From: Alligator mississippiensis | Taxonomy: Eukaryota; Chordata; Crocodylia; Alligatoridae | Length of the DNA stretch: 64,000 bases | Direction of reading: 5' to 3' | Assembly (NCBI RefSeq): GCF_030867095.1 | Contig: NC_081829.1 | Span: forward strand, 49,473,036-49,537,035 | Shown here: positions 21,529 to 32,201 of the stretch, piece by piece | Layout of the letters: each line of letters opens with the position of its first letter | Position numbering within the stretch: position 1 is the stretch's first letter | Notes under the pieces: generated by a model | Seen by the model: only the letters and a program-made list of their open reading frames with translations | Databases searched by the model: none | Told to the model about the DNA's origin: nothing | Program-made: the position numbers and the translations under genes

Positions 21529-23045
21529 TGTAGCAGGCCAGTAGAGGGTGGTCTTGCATTGAGCCACACACCTCACTGTACCCAACCACCTTCCAGGCTC
21601 CAAGTGCCTCCCTGGGGGTGCCTCACATTTGGCTGACCCCCTTCCTGGAGCACACTCACTAGCCTGGGGGTAGTACTGCCACCACCCAAGGATGGGCTTG
21701 ATTCTGGCTCTGCACCCCCTGGGAAACACAGGCCTAGTAGCCCTCAAGAGAACTTGACTCACTTCAAGAACTTGGGGTGCTTCCCTCAGTCAAAAGCACA
21801 AGTAGTGGTCTCCCTTAGTCAGCAGAACCAAGGGGACCCCAAGGCATAATCTAGACCCACTCCCAATAAGTCTCCCATTCTAGGTACAAAGGAGAGCTTT
21901 ATTGTTTACAAGGAGTAGGTTTGGAATAGGGTACAGGGTTGAGCAGTATCAGAGAAGTACCTTAGAGCAAACAGGGTGGCTGAAGTAGCCTTTGATTGTG
22001 CATCTGAGTTACTGCAAGCTATATATCTAGTTAGATCTCAAGGAGCTTACTCACAAGTACCATCCAGAGGCAGGTGGAGACTCCCTCTGGAGGGAGGCAG
22101 TTCATTGATCATGAGTTTTGAGAGAGAGAGCAAGTTTCAGATGGTCCATCTCATCTCATCTCTCTCCCTCCCTCTCTCTCCTTCTCTCTCCCTCCCCCCT
22201 CTCCCCGTCTCCCCCCCTCCCTCTCTCCCTCTCCCCCGTCCCCCTCTCTCCCCCCTTCCCCCTCTCTCCCCCTCCCCTCCTCCCTCTCTCTCTCTCCCCC
22301 TCTCTCTCTCTCTCCCCCCTCCCCCTCTCTCTCTCCCCCTCTCTCTCTCTCCCCCTCTCTCTGTCTCTCCTCTTCTCTCCCCTCTCTCCCTCTCCCTCTC
22401 TCCCCCTCTCTCTGTCTCTCCTCTTCTCTCCCCCCTCCCTCTCTCCCTCCCCCCCTCCCCCTCCTTCTCTCTCCCCCTCTCTCTGTCTCTCCCCCTCTCT
22501 CTGTCTCCTCCCTCTCTCTCCCCCCTCTCTCTCTCCCCCCTCTCCCCCTCTCTCTCCCCTCTCTCTCTCCCCCTTCTCCCCCTCTCTCTCTCCCCCCTTC
22601 CCCCTCTCTCTCTCTGCCCCTCTCTCTCTCTGCCCCTTTCTCTCTTTCTCTCTCCCCCTCCCCCCTCTCTCTCTGAGTTTCCCTCATGCCTGCTGCCCCC
22701 TCCTCCTGGGCAGTCTTTAACTTATATAGCCCTTATGACCTCATTCACCTGGTCACCAGGAGGCCAGCACCTGTTGGTTGTCAGCCAACAAATTTGAAAT
22801 GCAACACTGTTTGCTGGGCAGACTGGTAGTCTCTAGCCCACCAGAGTGCCCAAGCCCCTCACCCAGGTATGTGATGCCAGTCCCGTAGGCAGAGGGGGCA
22901 GGTTTCCCCCTGTCCCTCAGGAATGTATCCAGCTCAGGTTACCTAAAGAGATAGGGTAAGGTGTGTATCCCCTGCTGGGCCCATCCTAACCAAATTGTCA
23001 CAAAGCAGAATTTTTGGGGAGAAACAGAGGTGGCCTTCTACCACA
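21529..23045 (-). mobile_element. Solo LTR, family 1, minus strand, 5-bp duplication
   Basis: Ends are TGTGGTAG...CTGCTACA (minus strand), flanked by perfect GGGCC duplications at 21524-21528 and 23046-23050, as left by retroviral-type integrase. The second copy, on the plus strand at 41634-42619, shares the sequence from end to end, including the poly-A signal region. It has no internal genes, so it is a solo LTR left by LTR-LTR recombination. It is 531 bp longer than the other copy because of the pyrimidine tract at 22140-22680. It interrupts the right arm of the surrounding SINE-like repeat. Confidence 0.85.
22140..22680. repeat. Expanded CT/CCCT microsatellite inside the solo LTR
   Basis: About 540 bp of almost pure C and T (CTCTCTCC variants) on the plus strand. 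The other LTR copy has only short GAGAGAGA and CTCTCTCT runs at this place (41985-42035). Long frames on both strands here (for example Ser/Pro/Leu on plus, Arg/Glu/Gly on minus) are artefacts of the repeat. Confidence 0.95.
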
Positions 23046-23500
23046 GGGCCTATGAACTGCACTTCATCAGCCTCATAGGTAGTAGGTACAGAAACGCATG
23101 GATTCAATATACATAGCGGAATTCTGGCACACTGCGACCTGCCAGAAATCTGACTCTCCAGGTACCTCTGCACTTTTACCTGCACTGTTACATTCTCTTT
23201 CCCCCCCCACCCCACCCTAGCCTTTCCCTCATCCCCTGATGCCTATATTTCCATTTTCACTAACTGGCTTTCTTGCCTGCATTGTGTGCCAGGTCAGCCT
23301 TTGGCTTCTTTACTATTCCTTCCATCCAGGACCAGAAGACACACCAACTGCAGGTACTTCCTCAGCCTGACAAACATTTTTTCAACCTGAAAGCTTCCTA
23401 AGATATATTTCTCTAAATATTCCAGTTTTTTTCGTAATAAACATATAAATATAAAAACACAAGATAAGCCATCACACACACCACGAGTAACATATATCCA
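23046..23500 (-). repeat. SINE-like repeat, right inverted copy
   Basis: The reverse complement matches 20985-21290 and continues with GTCAGGCTGAGGAAGTACCTGCAGTTGGTGTG, also seen (with changes) at 25360-25400. Confidence 0.6.
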
Positions 23501-24219
23501 ACACAACATCTTTATTTCTTGCTGTCAATTCCTTTATAACAAGAAAGGCTCTGTGGCAGCTCTGTTTGGCTACCTCAGATGCTGCTGGTACTATTGGTGT
23601 TTTCACCCCCCTGTGCCCTAAGACAGACACAGCTGGCAGGCTTCGTGCCCACAGCAGGACCTAGCAGCTAGGCCTGCAGTAGTTTCCTCCCCTCCCCGCC
23701 CCCCCACCCCAAGACAAACACAGTTGCACAAGCACCTATGTCACAAGTTTTGCCTGTCAACAGCCAGAGGTGCTTTTGAACTGCCTCCACCTATCTCCTT
23801 GAAACTTAGCAGGCTTTGTGGCCTCCACAGGGGTAGCAGGCCTGCAGTTTTGACCCCGCTGTGGCTTAACACATATAAATGACAGAAGCTTTGCTCTCAA
23901 GATTTTGGGGTGCAATGTCCCCGAACTCCCTGCACTGATCTCCTTGAAACTTGGCAGGTTTCATGCCCTCAAAATGGGTTACCAGTCCTACAATTCACAT
24001 CAAAATCAGGCCAGAAATGACAAAGTTATAGCCTATTTTGACCTTCCCCATTATATCCCATGGGCAAAATGCTGAAACAGGCTCAAGATGCGAAACTGTT
24101 TCGACGGAACAACATGGAATAGTCGTTTCAACTCAAAACAAAATTCAAAATGGAATGCTGTTCCATTGAACCGTCAAAACCCTGGTTGAAATGGAACGCT
24201 TCCGTTTTGCACAGCCCTA
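23501..24219 (+). repeat. hAT 3' region with degenerate internal repeats
   Basis: Related blocks containing CCCC(C)TGTG(C/G)C.TAA.ACA and CCTTGAAACTT(A/G)GCAGG(C/T)TT recur near 23610, 23800, 23865 and 23950. The right inverted end follows at 24205-24219, preceded by GTTTCGA/GTTTCAAC words that mirror the left end (14540-14660). Confidence 0.5.
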
Positions 24220-24227
24220 CTGGAAAA

Positions 24228-24740
24228 GTACCATCAATACAGCCTGTGGAAGATCCTTTGAATCCAGTGGGAAGACAGACACAGCAACATTAGTGCTCTC
24301 TCATAAGCAAACATCATGAGCATCAAGGTTATGATTGTCCAACATCAACTTTGCTGATCCGGCCATGTCATGTCCAATTCCAGACTCCCAAAGCAAGTTT
24401 TATTCTCCCAGCTGAGTCAAGGTGTATGCTCAAGAGGAGGGAAGAGAAAGCATTTCAAGGACCTTCTTAAAGTCAACTTGAAAAAAATGCAACATTGACA
24501 TTAACTTGTAGGACCACCCTAAATTGAGGAAGAGTCTGCTGCAAGAATCTCTGTACTTTGAAACATTACAAGGACAACAGGAGATGGAAAAGCGGGACTA
24601 GCAAAACAGTGTGTCATAGACTGCACCAGTAAATGAGAGCCACCCACTCCACATGGAAACATGGCCTTGTCAGCCATCCTTAGACCCACAGATAAGTCAA
24701 TCGTGGAAGACAATCATCCTCGACTATAAGAGGTTGCCAA
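24228..24740 (+). pseudogene. LINE ORF C-terminus, part 3 of 3
   Basis: The C-terminal part of the LINE split by the hAT. Translations in shifting frames read ADPAMSCPIPDSQSKFYSPS (relatives: GH..RMPDSRLPKQLFYSQLS), FLKSTWKKCNIDINL (LKANLKKCNI), YFETLQGQQEMEKR and a terminal SIVEDNHPRL-like peptide. The block order matches known vertebrate endonuclease/RT LINEs. It directly abuts the 8-bp hAT duplication. Several stops are present. Confidence 0.7.
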
Positions 24741-25218
24741 TTTTTCTTCTAACATGATGTTGTATAGCTGCTGCCTCATTTATTTTTAAGGATGGAAACA
24801 TTAATCACTAGGCTCCTGGATGTGTGTAAGGTCTGTGACTTGTTGAGATAGCCATGTGCATATTGCTGCTTTGTCCAATTGCTAATTTCAGGGGAATGCA
24901 CGTGTCTGGGAAGCTGCAAACAAAATTTTGTCCAACCATTTTAAAATCCTAACTGTTCCCAAATTGATTTAACAACTTAGGTTTGGGCATCTGCTATATT
25001 GATACTTCCTTTTGGAGGTTAGCTCATAGCTGTTGGGAAGTCAGAAAAGGCCCCATGTTATTGATTACTGCAGTCAGTTGCAGTTTATTTTCTGCATATC
25101 CTGTTGGTATGCCTTGCTGGAGGCATTGATATTCTCCAGCTGCAGTCTTGATCTCAATCGTATTGATCTCAACCATCCATACCCATAATGTAATGAGATA
25201 ATGTCTTTCTTACCCAGT
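24741..25218. other. No feature recognised
   Basis: Unique-looking sequence between the LINE tail and the next repeat, with no frame of note. Confidence 0.5.
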
Positions 25219-25470
25219 TACAGGTGTGTAGGTTGTAGCCGTGTTGGTCTAAGGACATAGGCAGACAAGATTCTTTGGGTGAATCCGATATCTTTTATTA
25301 GACCAACTTAAATAGTTGGAAAAATATTATTAAGCAAGCTTTTGGGTTCAAAAACCTTTCGTCAGGCTAAGGAAGTTTCAGCAGTTGGTGTGTGCTCGTC
25401 CTGGATGGAATGTTTTCTTTGTGTAAAGAATGTTTTCTTTGTGTAAAGAAGCCAGTCTGGGTTAACCCAG
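25219..25470 (+). repeat. Interspersed repeat with SINE-like features
   Basis: It starts TTACAGGTGTGTAGGTTGTAGCC and includes ATCTTTTATTAGACCAACTT and GGGTTCAAAAACC (resembles a pol III B box). The downstream part GTCAGGCTAAGGAAG...GGTGTGTGC.CGTCCTGGATGG is shared with 23300-23400 (reverse complement). A 20-bp block GAATGTTTTCTTTGTGTAAA is exactly duplicated at 25408-25447. The A-to-B box distance is too long for a classic tRNA SINE, so the class is open. Confidence 0.5.
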
Positions 25471-26170
25471 AGGGTTTCCCGCCACTCGTAGCTTTCTTTG
25501 CAGGTTGCATTTCTTAGTTGCAAAAAGAGAAATGCATGCTGCAAGGAGTTCCCGCCATTCGTATTCAAATTTGCGTCCCACTATTGGCCAGTTCTAAATT
25601 ATTCCCACGTGGCGGCTAGCGATTGGCCTGCTAGCCGTATAAGAGACTTGAGCGGTTTCCGCCCAAGTTGGAGGACTTCACGACTATCAGGAGGAGGAGA
25701 ACTTCACGTCTTGTGAAGATCTCTAAGTGCTGTGGAGCCTATCAGACCCAGCGTGTATCTCAAGAAGGCTATAGGGGTCTGATCAGCCTCTCGCCTCTCC
25801 CCGTCACTGCCTGATCCCTCGACGTACCCTTCCCTGCGCGCAAGTTCCACGGAGCCTAGCAAACTTCATGTGAGTCTATTCAGAGCTCTTTGCTTCGAGT
25901 ACTTTCTTCGGTTGACATGATGGGCTCGCGGTTTAGAGCTCTCAACCGGATTGGGCTAGAAGGTTCATGGGAAGGAACTCTAGTCTGCCTCTCTTCTTTC
26001 CTGTCTGTAACTGCAACTCAAGCAAGTTTTCCTGCCTGCACCGCGACCATCTTTGGTGTAAGTAAAATAATCTTAAATCAACTGCTAAGCGTCCGTGCCT
26101 AATTCTAGCGTGCCGCCTGCCTTCCCGGGCTGCTGGCCACAGCCCGCTGCGCAAAAAAAAAAACCCTGAG
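25471..26170 (+). repeat. CpG-containing repeat with TATA-like box and A-tract end
   Basis: GC-rich segment unlike its flanks. It has repeated CCCGCCA(C/T)TCGTA words at 25481 and 25552, TATAAGAGAC at 25637 and an 11-A run ending near 26163. It could be an LTR or a retroposed transcript; I could not define ends. No protein domain is seen. Confidence 0.35.
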
Positions 26171-26197
26171 GGCCTCAGACTGCTCCCAGCCCACACA

Positions 26198-26890
26198 TTT
26201 AACACTGAAAAATACAAGGTTCTCCACCTTGGGAGGAAAAACCTGCAGCATGCTTATAGGCTCGGCAGTGCTATGCTGGCTAGCACTACAGAAGAAAGAG
26301 ACTTAGGAGTCATCATTGACCACAAGATGAACATGAGCCTTCAATGCAATGCTGTGGCTAATAAAGTGACCAAAATACTGGCTTGCATCCATAGATGCTT
26401 CTCAAGCAAATCCTGGGACATCATTCTCCCCTTGTACTTGGCCTTGGTGAGGCCATAGCTGGAGTACTGCATCCAGTTTTGGGCTCCACAATTCAAAAAG
26501 GATGTGGAGAAGCTTGAGAGAGTCCAGAGGAGAGCCACACACATGATCAGAGGTCAGGAAAACAGACCTTATGACGACAGGCTGAGAGCTATGGGGCTCT
26601 TTAGCCTGGAAAAGCGCAGACTCAGGGGTGATCTGATGGCCACCTATAAGTTTATCAGGGGTGACCACCAGTACCTGGGGAAATGCTTTTTCACCAGAGT
26701 GCCCCAAGGGATGATGAGGTTGAACGGTTATAAACTATGGCAAGACCATTTCAGGCTGGACATAAGGAGGAATTTCTTTACTGTCCGAGCCCCCAAGGTC
26801 TGGAACAGCCTGCCATCAGAGGTGGTTCTAGCACCTACATTGAACACCTTCAAGAGACATTTGGATGCTTATCTTGCTGGGATCCTATGA
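26198..26890 (+). pseudogene. CR1-D ORF2 C-terminus
   Basis: One reading frame runs through this CR1 C-terminal region with a single TAG at 26456-26458. In relatives the codon is CAG (PQLEYC), so this is one C-to-T change. Downstream the frame is open to its natural stop at 26890: ERVQRRATHMIRGQE, RRLRGDLMATYKFIRGD, FRLDIRRNFFTVRAPKVWNS. The RT catalytic core is not included because of 5' truncation, so this copy never could have coded for an active enzyme. Confidence 0.85.
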
Positions 26891-26980
26891 CTCCAGCTGG
26901 CTTACTGCTCTTTGGGTGGGGGGCTGGACTTGATGATCTTCCGAGGTCCCTTCCAGCCCTAATGTCTATGAAATCTATGA
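26198..26980 (+). mobile_element. CR1 LINE copy D, 5'-truncated
   Basis: The plus-strand CR1 3' part starts inside ORF2 (NAEKYKVLHLG-like) and ends with the subfamily signature CTTCCGAGGTCCCTTCCAGC and CTAATGTCTATGAAATC. It belongs to the same subfamily as CR1-C and CR1-F. Confidence 0.85.
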
Positions 26981-28490
26981 AACCTTTTTTCCTTCTAGCT
27001 AAAGGCACTTGCTCAGTTATCAGACTACTTTATAGCCCACTTTAATATGAAAATAAACTGTGCTAATTCAAATATCTTGATGCTCATATATACAATTATA
27101 TGATTGGAGGGTATCCAAAGAAGAGCCAAATAAATCTTCTTTGGCTCTTTAGAAGAGAAGTGCTTGTGACTGTATGAAACCTATAATCAAGAGACTGCTA
27201 AACTTCAGGTATGCTGCTATCTTACCCATTGCTATTTTCTTCTCATCGCTATATTACAGATGGAAGAATACTTACTGAATTTTTCTCCTTCTGCCACCAT
27301 ATTTTACTTAGTAGATGTTTATACAATATCACAAGACAAATTTTCACACAAATTGCTTTGTCCTTTTTAATGCTGAGAGGATTCTGAATTGCATCATGTG
27401 AAGGACTTTTTACTTTGGCTTACACATCATATTTTGAAAAGTTTAATAAAATGTAACAGAGCTGGATTTTTTGCTTGTTACTGTCCCTATTTTATACATA
27501 GCTTGTCATAAACATAGCTATTAGCTTCTAGCCATTAGTCTCATTTCCAGTAGGAGAAAAAAAAAAGGGGGGGGGGGGTCGGGAGAGAGAGAGAGAGATC
27601 TCCACTGTTTGCTTTCTAATCCATCTGATTTCAGGTATATGATTGATGAATAATATCCTGTTCCAAAATGCCAAAGAATGCAATAATTGCACATATTAAA
27701 GATTAGTGATGCTGTGGGCTGCAGGATTGCTAAGCAGCAATTCAACAGCATCCTCTTGAAGTAGAAGCATGATGAACTATGCTATTCGCTGCTGTTTCCG
27801 ACTCCTACTGATGATGATAACTATCCTCCTACAAGGTGCACCATTAAATGAAATGTTAAAAGAATGCTAAAACAGTACTCTTTGCAATACAGAGTTTAGT
27901 GCCTGCCTCCTACTGATCATTCAACAAAGAGGCCATTTGAAAAGGAGAGGGTATGACTATTATCTTAAACATGCCAGCCTCCAATAATACAATAGTCATC
28001 ACTAATGGGTTAGATTTTTGAATATATGTATGAAAACTGCATTTGTTTGCCTAATTTTTTTCATTATGTTGCATAGGATTAACTTCCTTTCATCTTAAAA
28101 CTGTCTATTGGAATCACTTGGATTTGGAGTCAAATAAATTTTTACTTTGAGGTAAACCGAACAAAATCACATAATAATATTAAAAATGTTTATTGGCTGC
28201 CTCATTTTGGAGTGGCACCTACAATAAATGACATCATCAGCAATAATACTGTTTGGAATAGCCATGATATACTTCATATTTTAGTCATACTAGATTTTGT
28301 TGTTGTATGTTTGATTCCAGGCTATCTTTAACCCTTTTGTTACCCATTTACAACAGCTCAGCCATCCAGCGACCGAGTCAATTTAGCTCTTATAGAGATT
28401 CCAACTGATTGTAAGTTCCTATGTGTAATAACAGACTAAATATCCAGACTTACAGAATATTACAAAGGAGTTACATTAATAAGCAAATAT
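26981..28490. other. AT-rich stretch, no gene; poly-A/G and GA microsatellite at 27556-27598
   Basis: Apart from an A10-G11 run and GA repeat at 27556-27598, nothing is recognised. Confidence 0.55.
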
Positions 28491-29738
28491 AGATTTCATA
28501 GACATTAGGACTGGAAGGGACCTCGGAAGATCATCAAGTCCAGCCCCCCACCCGAAGGCAGGAAGTCCACTGGGGTCATAGGATCCCAGCAAGATAAACA
28601 TCCAGATTTCTCCTGAAGGCATCCAAAGTAGGTGCTTGAACCACCTCCAATGGCAGGCTATTCCAGGCCTTGGGGGCTCAGACAGTAAATAAGTTCTTCC
28701 TTATGTCCAACCAGAAACGGTCTTGTAGGAGTTTATAACCGTTTGACCTTGCCATCCCTTGGGGTGCTCTGGTGAACAAACGTTCCCCCAGATCCTGGTG
28801 AATACCCCTTATAGACTTATAGGTGTGTGGAGCCTGCGTCCTGCTCTGCCTGGTCTATTGGGGTGTTGCCCCTCCCCTCAACTCGCCTGCCACGACTTGG
28901 ATGTAAATATATACTTTAAGAGGGGTCTACAGTGGAGATCTTTATCCTGGGTGGGGCCTCCCAATAGACGGTGTTACTCACGGTCGTCTGACGTGGTGGT
29001 CCATGGGGCTCTGCCTCCCCTACACCCCGTCCACACGCCAACCGCTGGGTGATGAGTCCCAGATGTTTCCAGGCCTCGTATGACGGCCTCAGACCGGTTT
29101 CCCAGTTCCCGGTCGTTCTACCTCCCTTCTGGGAGCGATTTCTCTTTTCTCTTCTTTTATAGGAAATACTCCTCCGCGTTAGGGGGAGCTGGAGGGTGCT
29201 TCCCCTGATTCCAGCTCCCTCTTGGAGCCTCCGCTGTCTCCCCTCTCCTACCAACAGCAGGACACTCCCCTGCCTCCAGAGCGTCAGCCGCTCCAGGAGA
29301 CTGAGAGAGTGCCTCAGCTTGCACTCTCTGTCTGCCTGCTGCTCTGCCTCCTGTAGAACGCTTACAGCTCTTAGCTAAGCTGCCTGCTTGAGACCCGCAG
29401 GCTGGGTCCTCTTCTCACTGTGCCTGAGCTTGCAGCACGAGCAACCCACTCGTACTCTCTCTCTCCGGCTTCACCTGATTTCCTGTTCTGCTCGTGTTTT
29501 TAAACTTTCCTGCAGCTGCTACGGCCGCTGGGATAGGCTCAGCTGTTCCCCGCGCCGGGAACAGCTGTTGCCACAACCGACGTAATGGCGGTTCGCGCTG
29601 CTCCTGCTCCCGCTGCTCTTCAGCAGGTACGTACACCCCCCTGGGGGCTTGCTCTCGGGGTCTGGGGTCTGCAGGTCCTCCTTTCTCTCCCTCAAGAGCC
29701 TGTGGGGGCACTTTGCCGCCACAAGGTGGCCATCAGAT
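28491..29738 (-). mobile_element. CR1 LINE copy F, split by a solo LTR
   Basis: The minus-strand CR1 3' end starts GATTTCATAGACATTAGGAC (28492) and runs to ATAGACTTATAGGTG (28825). The next CR1 bases, GCCATCAGAT, are found at 29729-29738 after the LTR at 28826-29723. CR1 sequence then stops where the next LTR begins (29739). Only the C-terminal end of ORF2 and the 3' UTR are present, with stops. Confidence 0.75.
28826..29723. mobile_element. Solo LTR, family 2, in CR1-F with 5-bp duplication
   Basis: 898 bp with termini TGTGGAGCC...GCCGCCACA, flanked by perfect AGGTG duplications (28821-28825 and 29724-29728). CR1 sequence continues across when it is removed. It is GC- and CpG-rich. Short frames inside are not coding. 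I cannot decide orientation: TATA-like and poly-A-like words occur on both strands. Confidence 0.8.
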
Positions 29739-30977
29739 TGTTATGTCTCAGCTCTGTGTTCTTGGGCAACCCTGGCACAGGATGCAGTCTGTCTGACTCA
29801 CAAAGGACTCACCCCCATCCCTCCCCTCCTCTACCTAAACGAAACTGATTAAGATGCAGTGGGAGACACACCTAAGACCCTCCAGATAAGGGTGACAAGA
29901 GTGAACAACTGCCCTAGGTCTCATTTACATCTGAGATGGAACCAGATGACCATTCATTTACATGAGAGATGGAGAACAGAAAGCCTGAAGCAGAGACTGC
30001 AGTGAATTCTGGGACCAGAGAAGCAGGGGAGCACTGCATGATGGGGAATCTGTGCTTCAAATGTTAATCAACCTATGTTCACACACACCCAGCTCAGCAT
30101 TTATCAGACCAGTTCTAATCTGGATTTACTAAGGACTTTTCCCCCCCAGACACACACACACAGCTCTAAGTTTAATAGGCATCTCGGGCCGTACATTCCC
30201 CGGTCCCACTATGGGAGGCCTATTTAAACTTGATTGACTAAAACTCGGTTGCCGGGTTAGGGAATGCTGAGGCAAGAGACCGAGTCAGAGTGGGTATGGG
30301 CAACATTTGAACAATGGTTAAGGGTTCATCACAGCATCCAGCCTGCTGGAGCCCTAATCTCAGGTGTTGTCATATCTTTCCCGAGACGACTGGTGGGAGT
30401 CCTCTCCACAAAAGGTTATGAGCACCCCAATAATTGTCTTAAGTCTGTTAAAAGACTATAGTAAGATCTGGACAAGTCATACTAAGCTGAGGCTTGTGCA
30501 CAACAAGTAAAAATCCAAAATCCTGATGCTGCAAGCTATCTATTGTTCCTGAAGAAACCATGAGATATCCCATCAGTATATCTGCCATGCATAGGAATTT
30601 CAAGCTGGCTCCCAAGTATTTGGGTTACTCCCTAATCTTAAGTGTTTCCTGGTTATCAATCAGTTTCTTGAGATGTTCCAAACCAGATAACCCCTTGTCA
30701 ATAGAAAAGACAATGATTTACACTACTGAGGGTGCTTCGAAGCAGCTGAACTGAGGGTATAAAAATCTGTAAAAAGTGTGTGCGCTTCAAGAAGAAGAAG
30801 AAGAAGAAGAAGAAGAAAAGGAAAGGAGAGGAAAAGGAAAGAAGGAGAAAACTCCTGTGCTGACACCATCCCCTGTCGTTCTTGGGACGCTGGAAGAACA
30901 GATCATCTCTCTCTTCAAGGATTGTGCTACGCCTGTCAGCTTTGCAGCCTGAGTACCGTGGACTAGGTGAGATCCCA

Positions 30978-31008
<31 letters not shown>

Positions 31009-31265
31009 TCTCTCCAGACATAAACTTCTGAACCTGAACTGTATTAGTTAAGCTTGAGCTAAGTTCCCCCAAATACTTAGTGAAACCAGGGTAGTATTGT
31101 CATTGTTTGTGTTTGTTTTTCTTTTGCATGTCTATTACTACTAGTACTATTATATATTTCATATGCTTAGCAATAAATAACTTTTATAGTCAAACTGGTA
31201 GTAATTGGGTATATTTTTCCTTCTCTGCTTCTCTTTCCTCCTGTGCTCTGCAGCAACGCTTCTTT
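29739..31265 (+). mobile_element. LTR, family 3, with promoter and poly-A signal
   Basis: It begins TGTTATGTCTCAG. The first 807 bp (to 30545) occur again inverted at 35361-36167 with only a handful of differences. The sequence then continues with a TATA box (TATAAAAA, 30758-30765), a GAA microsatellite (30786-30820), a CT run (about 30984-31008) and a poly-A signal AATAAA (31172-31177). This order fits U3-R-U5 of an endogenous retrovirus LTR. The 3' end near 31265-31300 is uncertain because I see no clear CA end or primer-binding site. A 65-codon frame at 30264-30461 recurs in the other copy but has no recognisable domain. Confidence 0.65.
30758..30765 (+). promoter_or_regulatory. TATA box of LTR family 3
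   Basis: TATAAAAA about 1 kb into the LTR and about 410 bp before the AATAAA. The spacing is compatible with a U3 promoter and a long R region. No functional evidence. Confidence 0.5.
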
Positions 31266-31319
31266 TACCTATGCTAAAGATCCCTGTGCAGCCCAAAAAT
31301 ATTGTGGGGTCTGCTCATC

Positions 31320-31621
31320 AAGAGGCCAAAGAGATTGGGACGTGCTGAGTTTGAAACACATAAGGGGATCAGCTTGTACAGGCTGATTGACCCAGTTTGA
31401 CTCAGACATGTCCTTATGAACTGAATGCTGGCCCATGAGGGTGTCAGCTGGACACCCAGCCGGATTCAGAGGGATTCTGTTCACCTGTGTGCTTGTGTCT
31501 GACTGCATTTTATTGTTGCTCTTATGAACTGATTCTTGGCATATGAGGGTGTCAGCCTGTCCATGCTGATCAGCCTGGCCAGGTCAGGCGTGTCACGTTA
31601 ATTTGTGTGTGTTTGTGTGTA
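31320..31621 (+). repeat. Leader-like region with imperfect direct repeat
   Basis: GAACTGA..(T/C)TGG(C)CCATGAGGGTGTCAGC recurs near 31419 and 31528, about 110 bp apart. It lies between LTR family 3 and CR1-E, where an internal leader of the retrovirus would be. No gag or pol homology is seen. Confidence 0.45.
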
Positions 31622-31627
31622 TGACTG

Positions 31628-32195
31628 ATTCATAGATTCATAGATGTTAGGGTCGGAAGGGACCTCAATAGATCATTGAGTCCGACACCCTGCATAAGCA
31701 GGAAAGAGTGCTGGGTCTAGATGACCCCAGCTAGATGCTCATCTAACCTCCTCTTGAAGACCCCCAGGGTAGGGGAGAGCACCACCTCCCTTGGGAGCCC
31801 ATTCCAGACCCTGGCCACTCGAACTGTGAAGAAGTGTTTTCTAATGTCCAATCTAAATCTGCTCTCTGCTAGCTTGTGGCCATTATTTCTTGTAACCCCT
31901 GGGGGCGCCTTGGTGAATAAATACTCACCAATACCCTTCTGTGCCCCCGTGATAAACTTATAGGTGGCCACAAGGTCGCCTCTCAACCTTCTCTTGCGGA
32001 GGCTGAAAAGATCCAGTTTCTCTAGTCTCTCCTCGTAGGGCTTGGTCTGCAGGCCCTTAACCATACGAGTGGCCCTTCTCTGGACCCTCTCCAGGTTATC
32101 CGCATCCCTCTTGAATTGCGGCGCCCAGAATTGCACGCAGTACTCCAACTGCGGTCTGACAAGCACCCGATAGAGGGGAAGTATCACCTCCTTGG
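31628..32195 (-). mobile_element. CR1 LINE copy E, 5'-truncated
   Basis: The minus-strand CR1 carries the TCATAGATTCATAGATGTTAGGGTCGG 3' signature (quoted in part) and is 5'-truncated at CCTCCTTGG. TGACTG flanks both ends (31622-31627 and 32196-32201), a likely short target duplication. Confidence 0.85.
31717..32195 (-). pseudogene. CR1-E ORF2 C-terminus, open to its stop
   Basis: The intact reading frame covers the end of CR1 ORF2: ILPLYRVLVRPQLEYCVQFW, ERVQRRATRMVKGL, RRLRGDLVATYKFI, FRLDIRKHFFTVRVARVWN, ending in EHLAGVI and a stop. There is no frameshift over about 160 codons, so this is a fairly young insertion. The RT core is absent by 5' truncation. The open frame continues a few codons into flanking DNA on the 5' side. 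Confidence 0.85.
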
Positions 32196-32201
32196 TGACT
32201 G

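Larger units (their letters stand above)
14511..24219 (+). mobile_element. hAT DNA transposon with nested insertions
   Basis: The left terminus TAGAGCTGTGTGAAA (14511) and the reverse complement of the right terminus, TAGGGCTGTGCAAAA (ending 24219), form inverted ends of the hAT type. They are flanked by near-matching 8-bp duplications, GTGGAGAA (14503-14510) and CTGGAAAA (24220-24227), 6 of 8 identical. Inside are a hAT transposase (15627-16632 and 20027-20556) interrupted by CR1-B/C, a subterminal minisatellite, an LTR and SINE-like pieces. Without the insertions recognised here, the element would be about 4-5 kb. It is inserted in the LINE whose parts lie at 12540-14502 and 24228-24740. 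Confidence 0.8.

Noticed and set aside
21976..22797. 273-codon plus-strand frame and matching frames on the other strand
   Set aside because: Almost wholly a translation of the CT-rich microsatellite (Ser/Pro/Leu or Arg/Glu/Gly). Both strands are open, with no domain.
30264..30461. Conserved 65-codon gene present twice
   Set aside because: The frame is conserved only because the whole 807-bp LTR segment is nearly identical. No domain, and it lies in U3.
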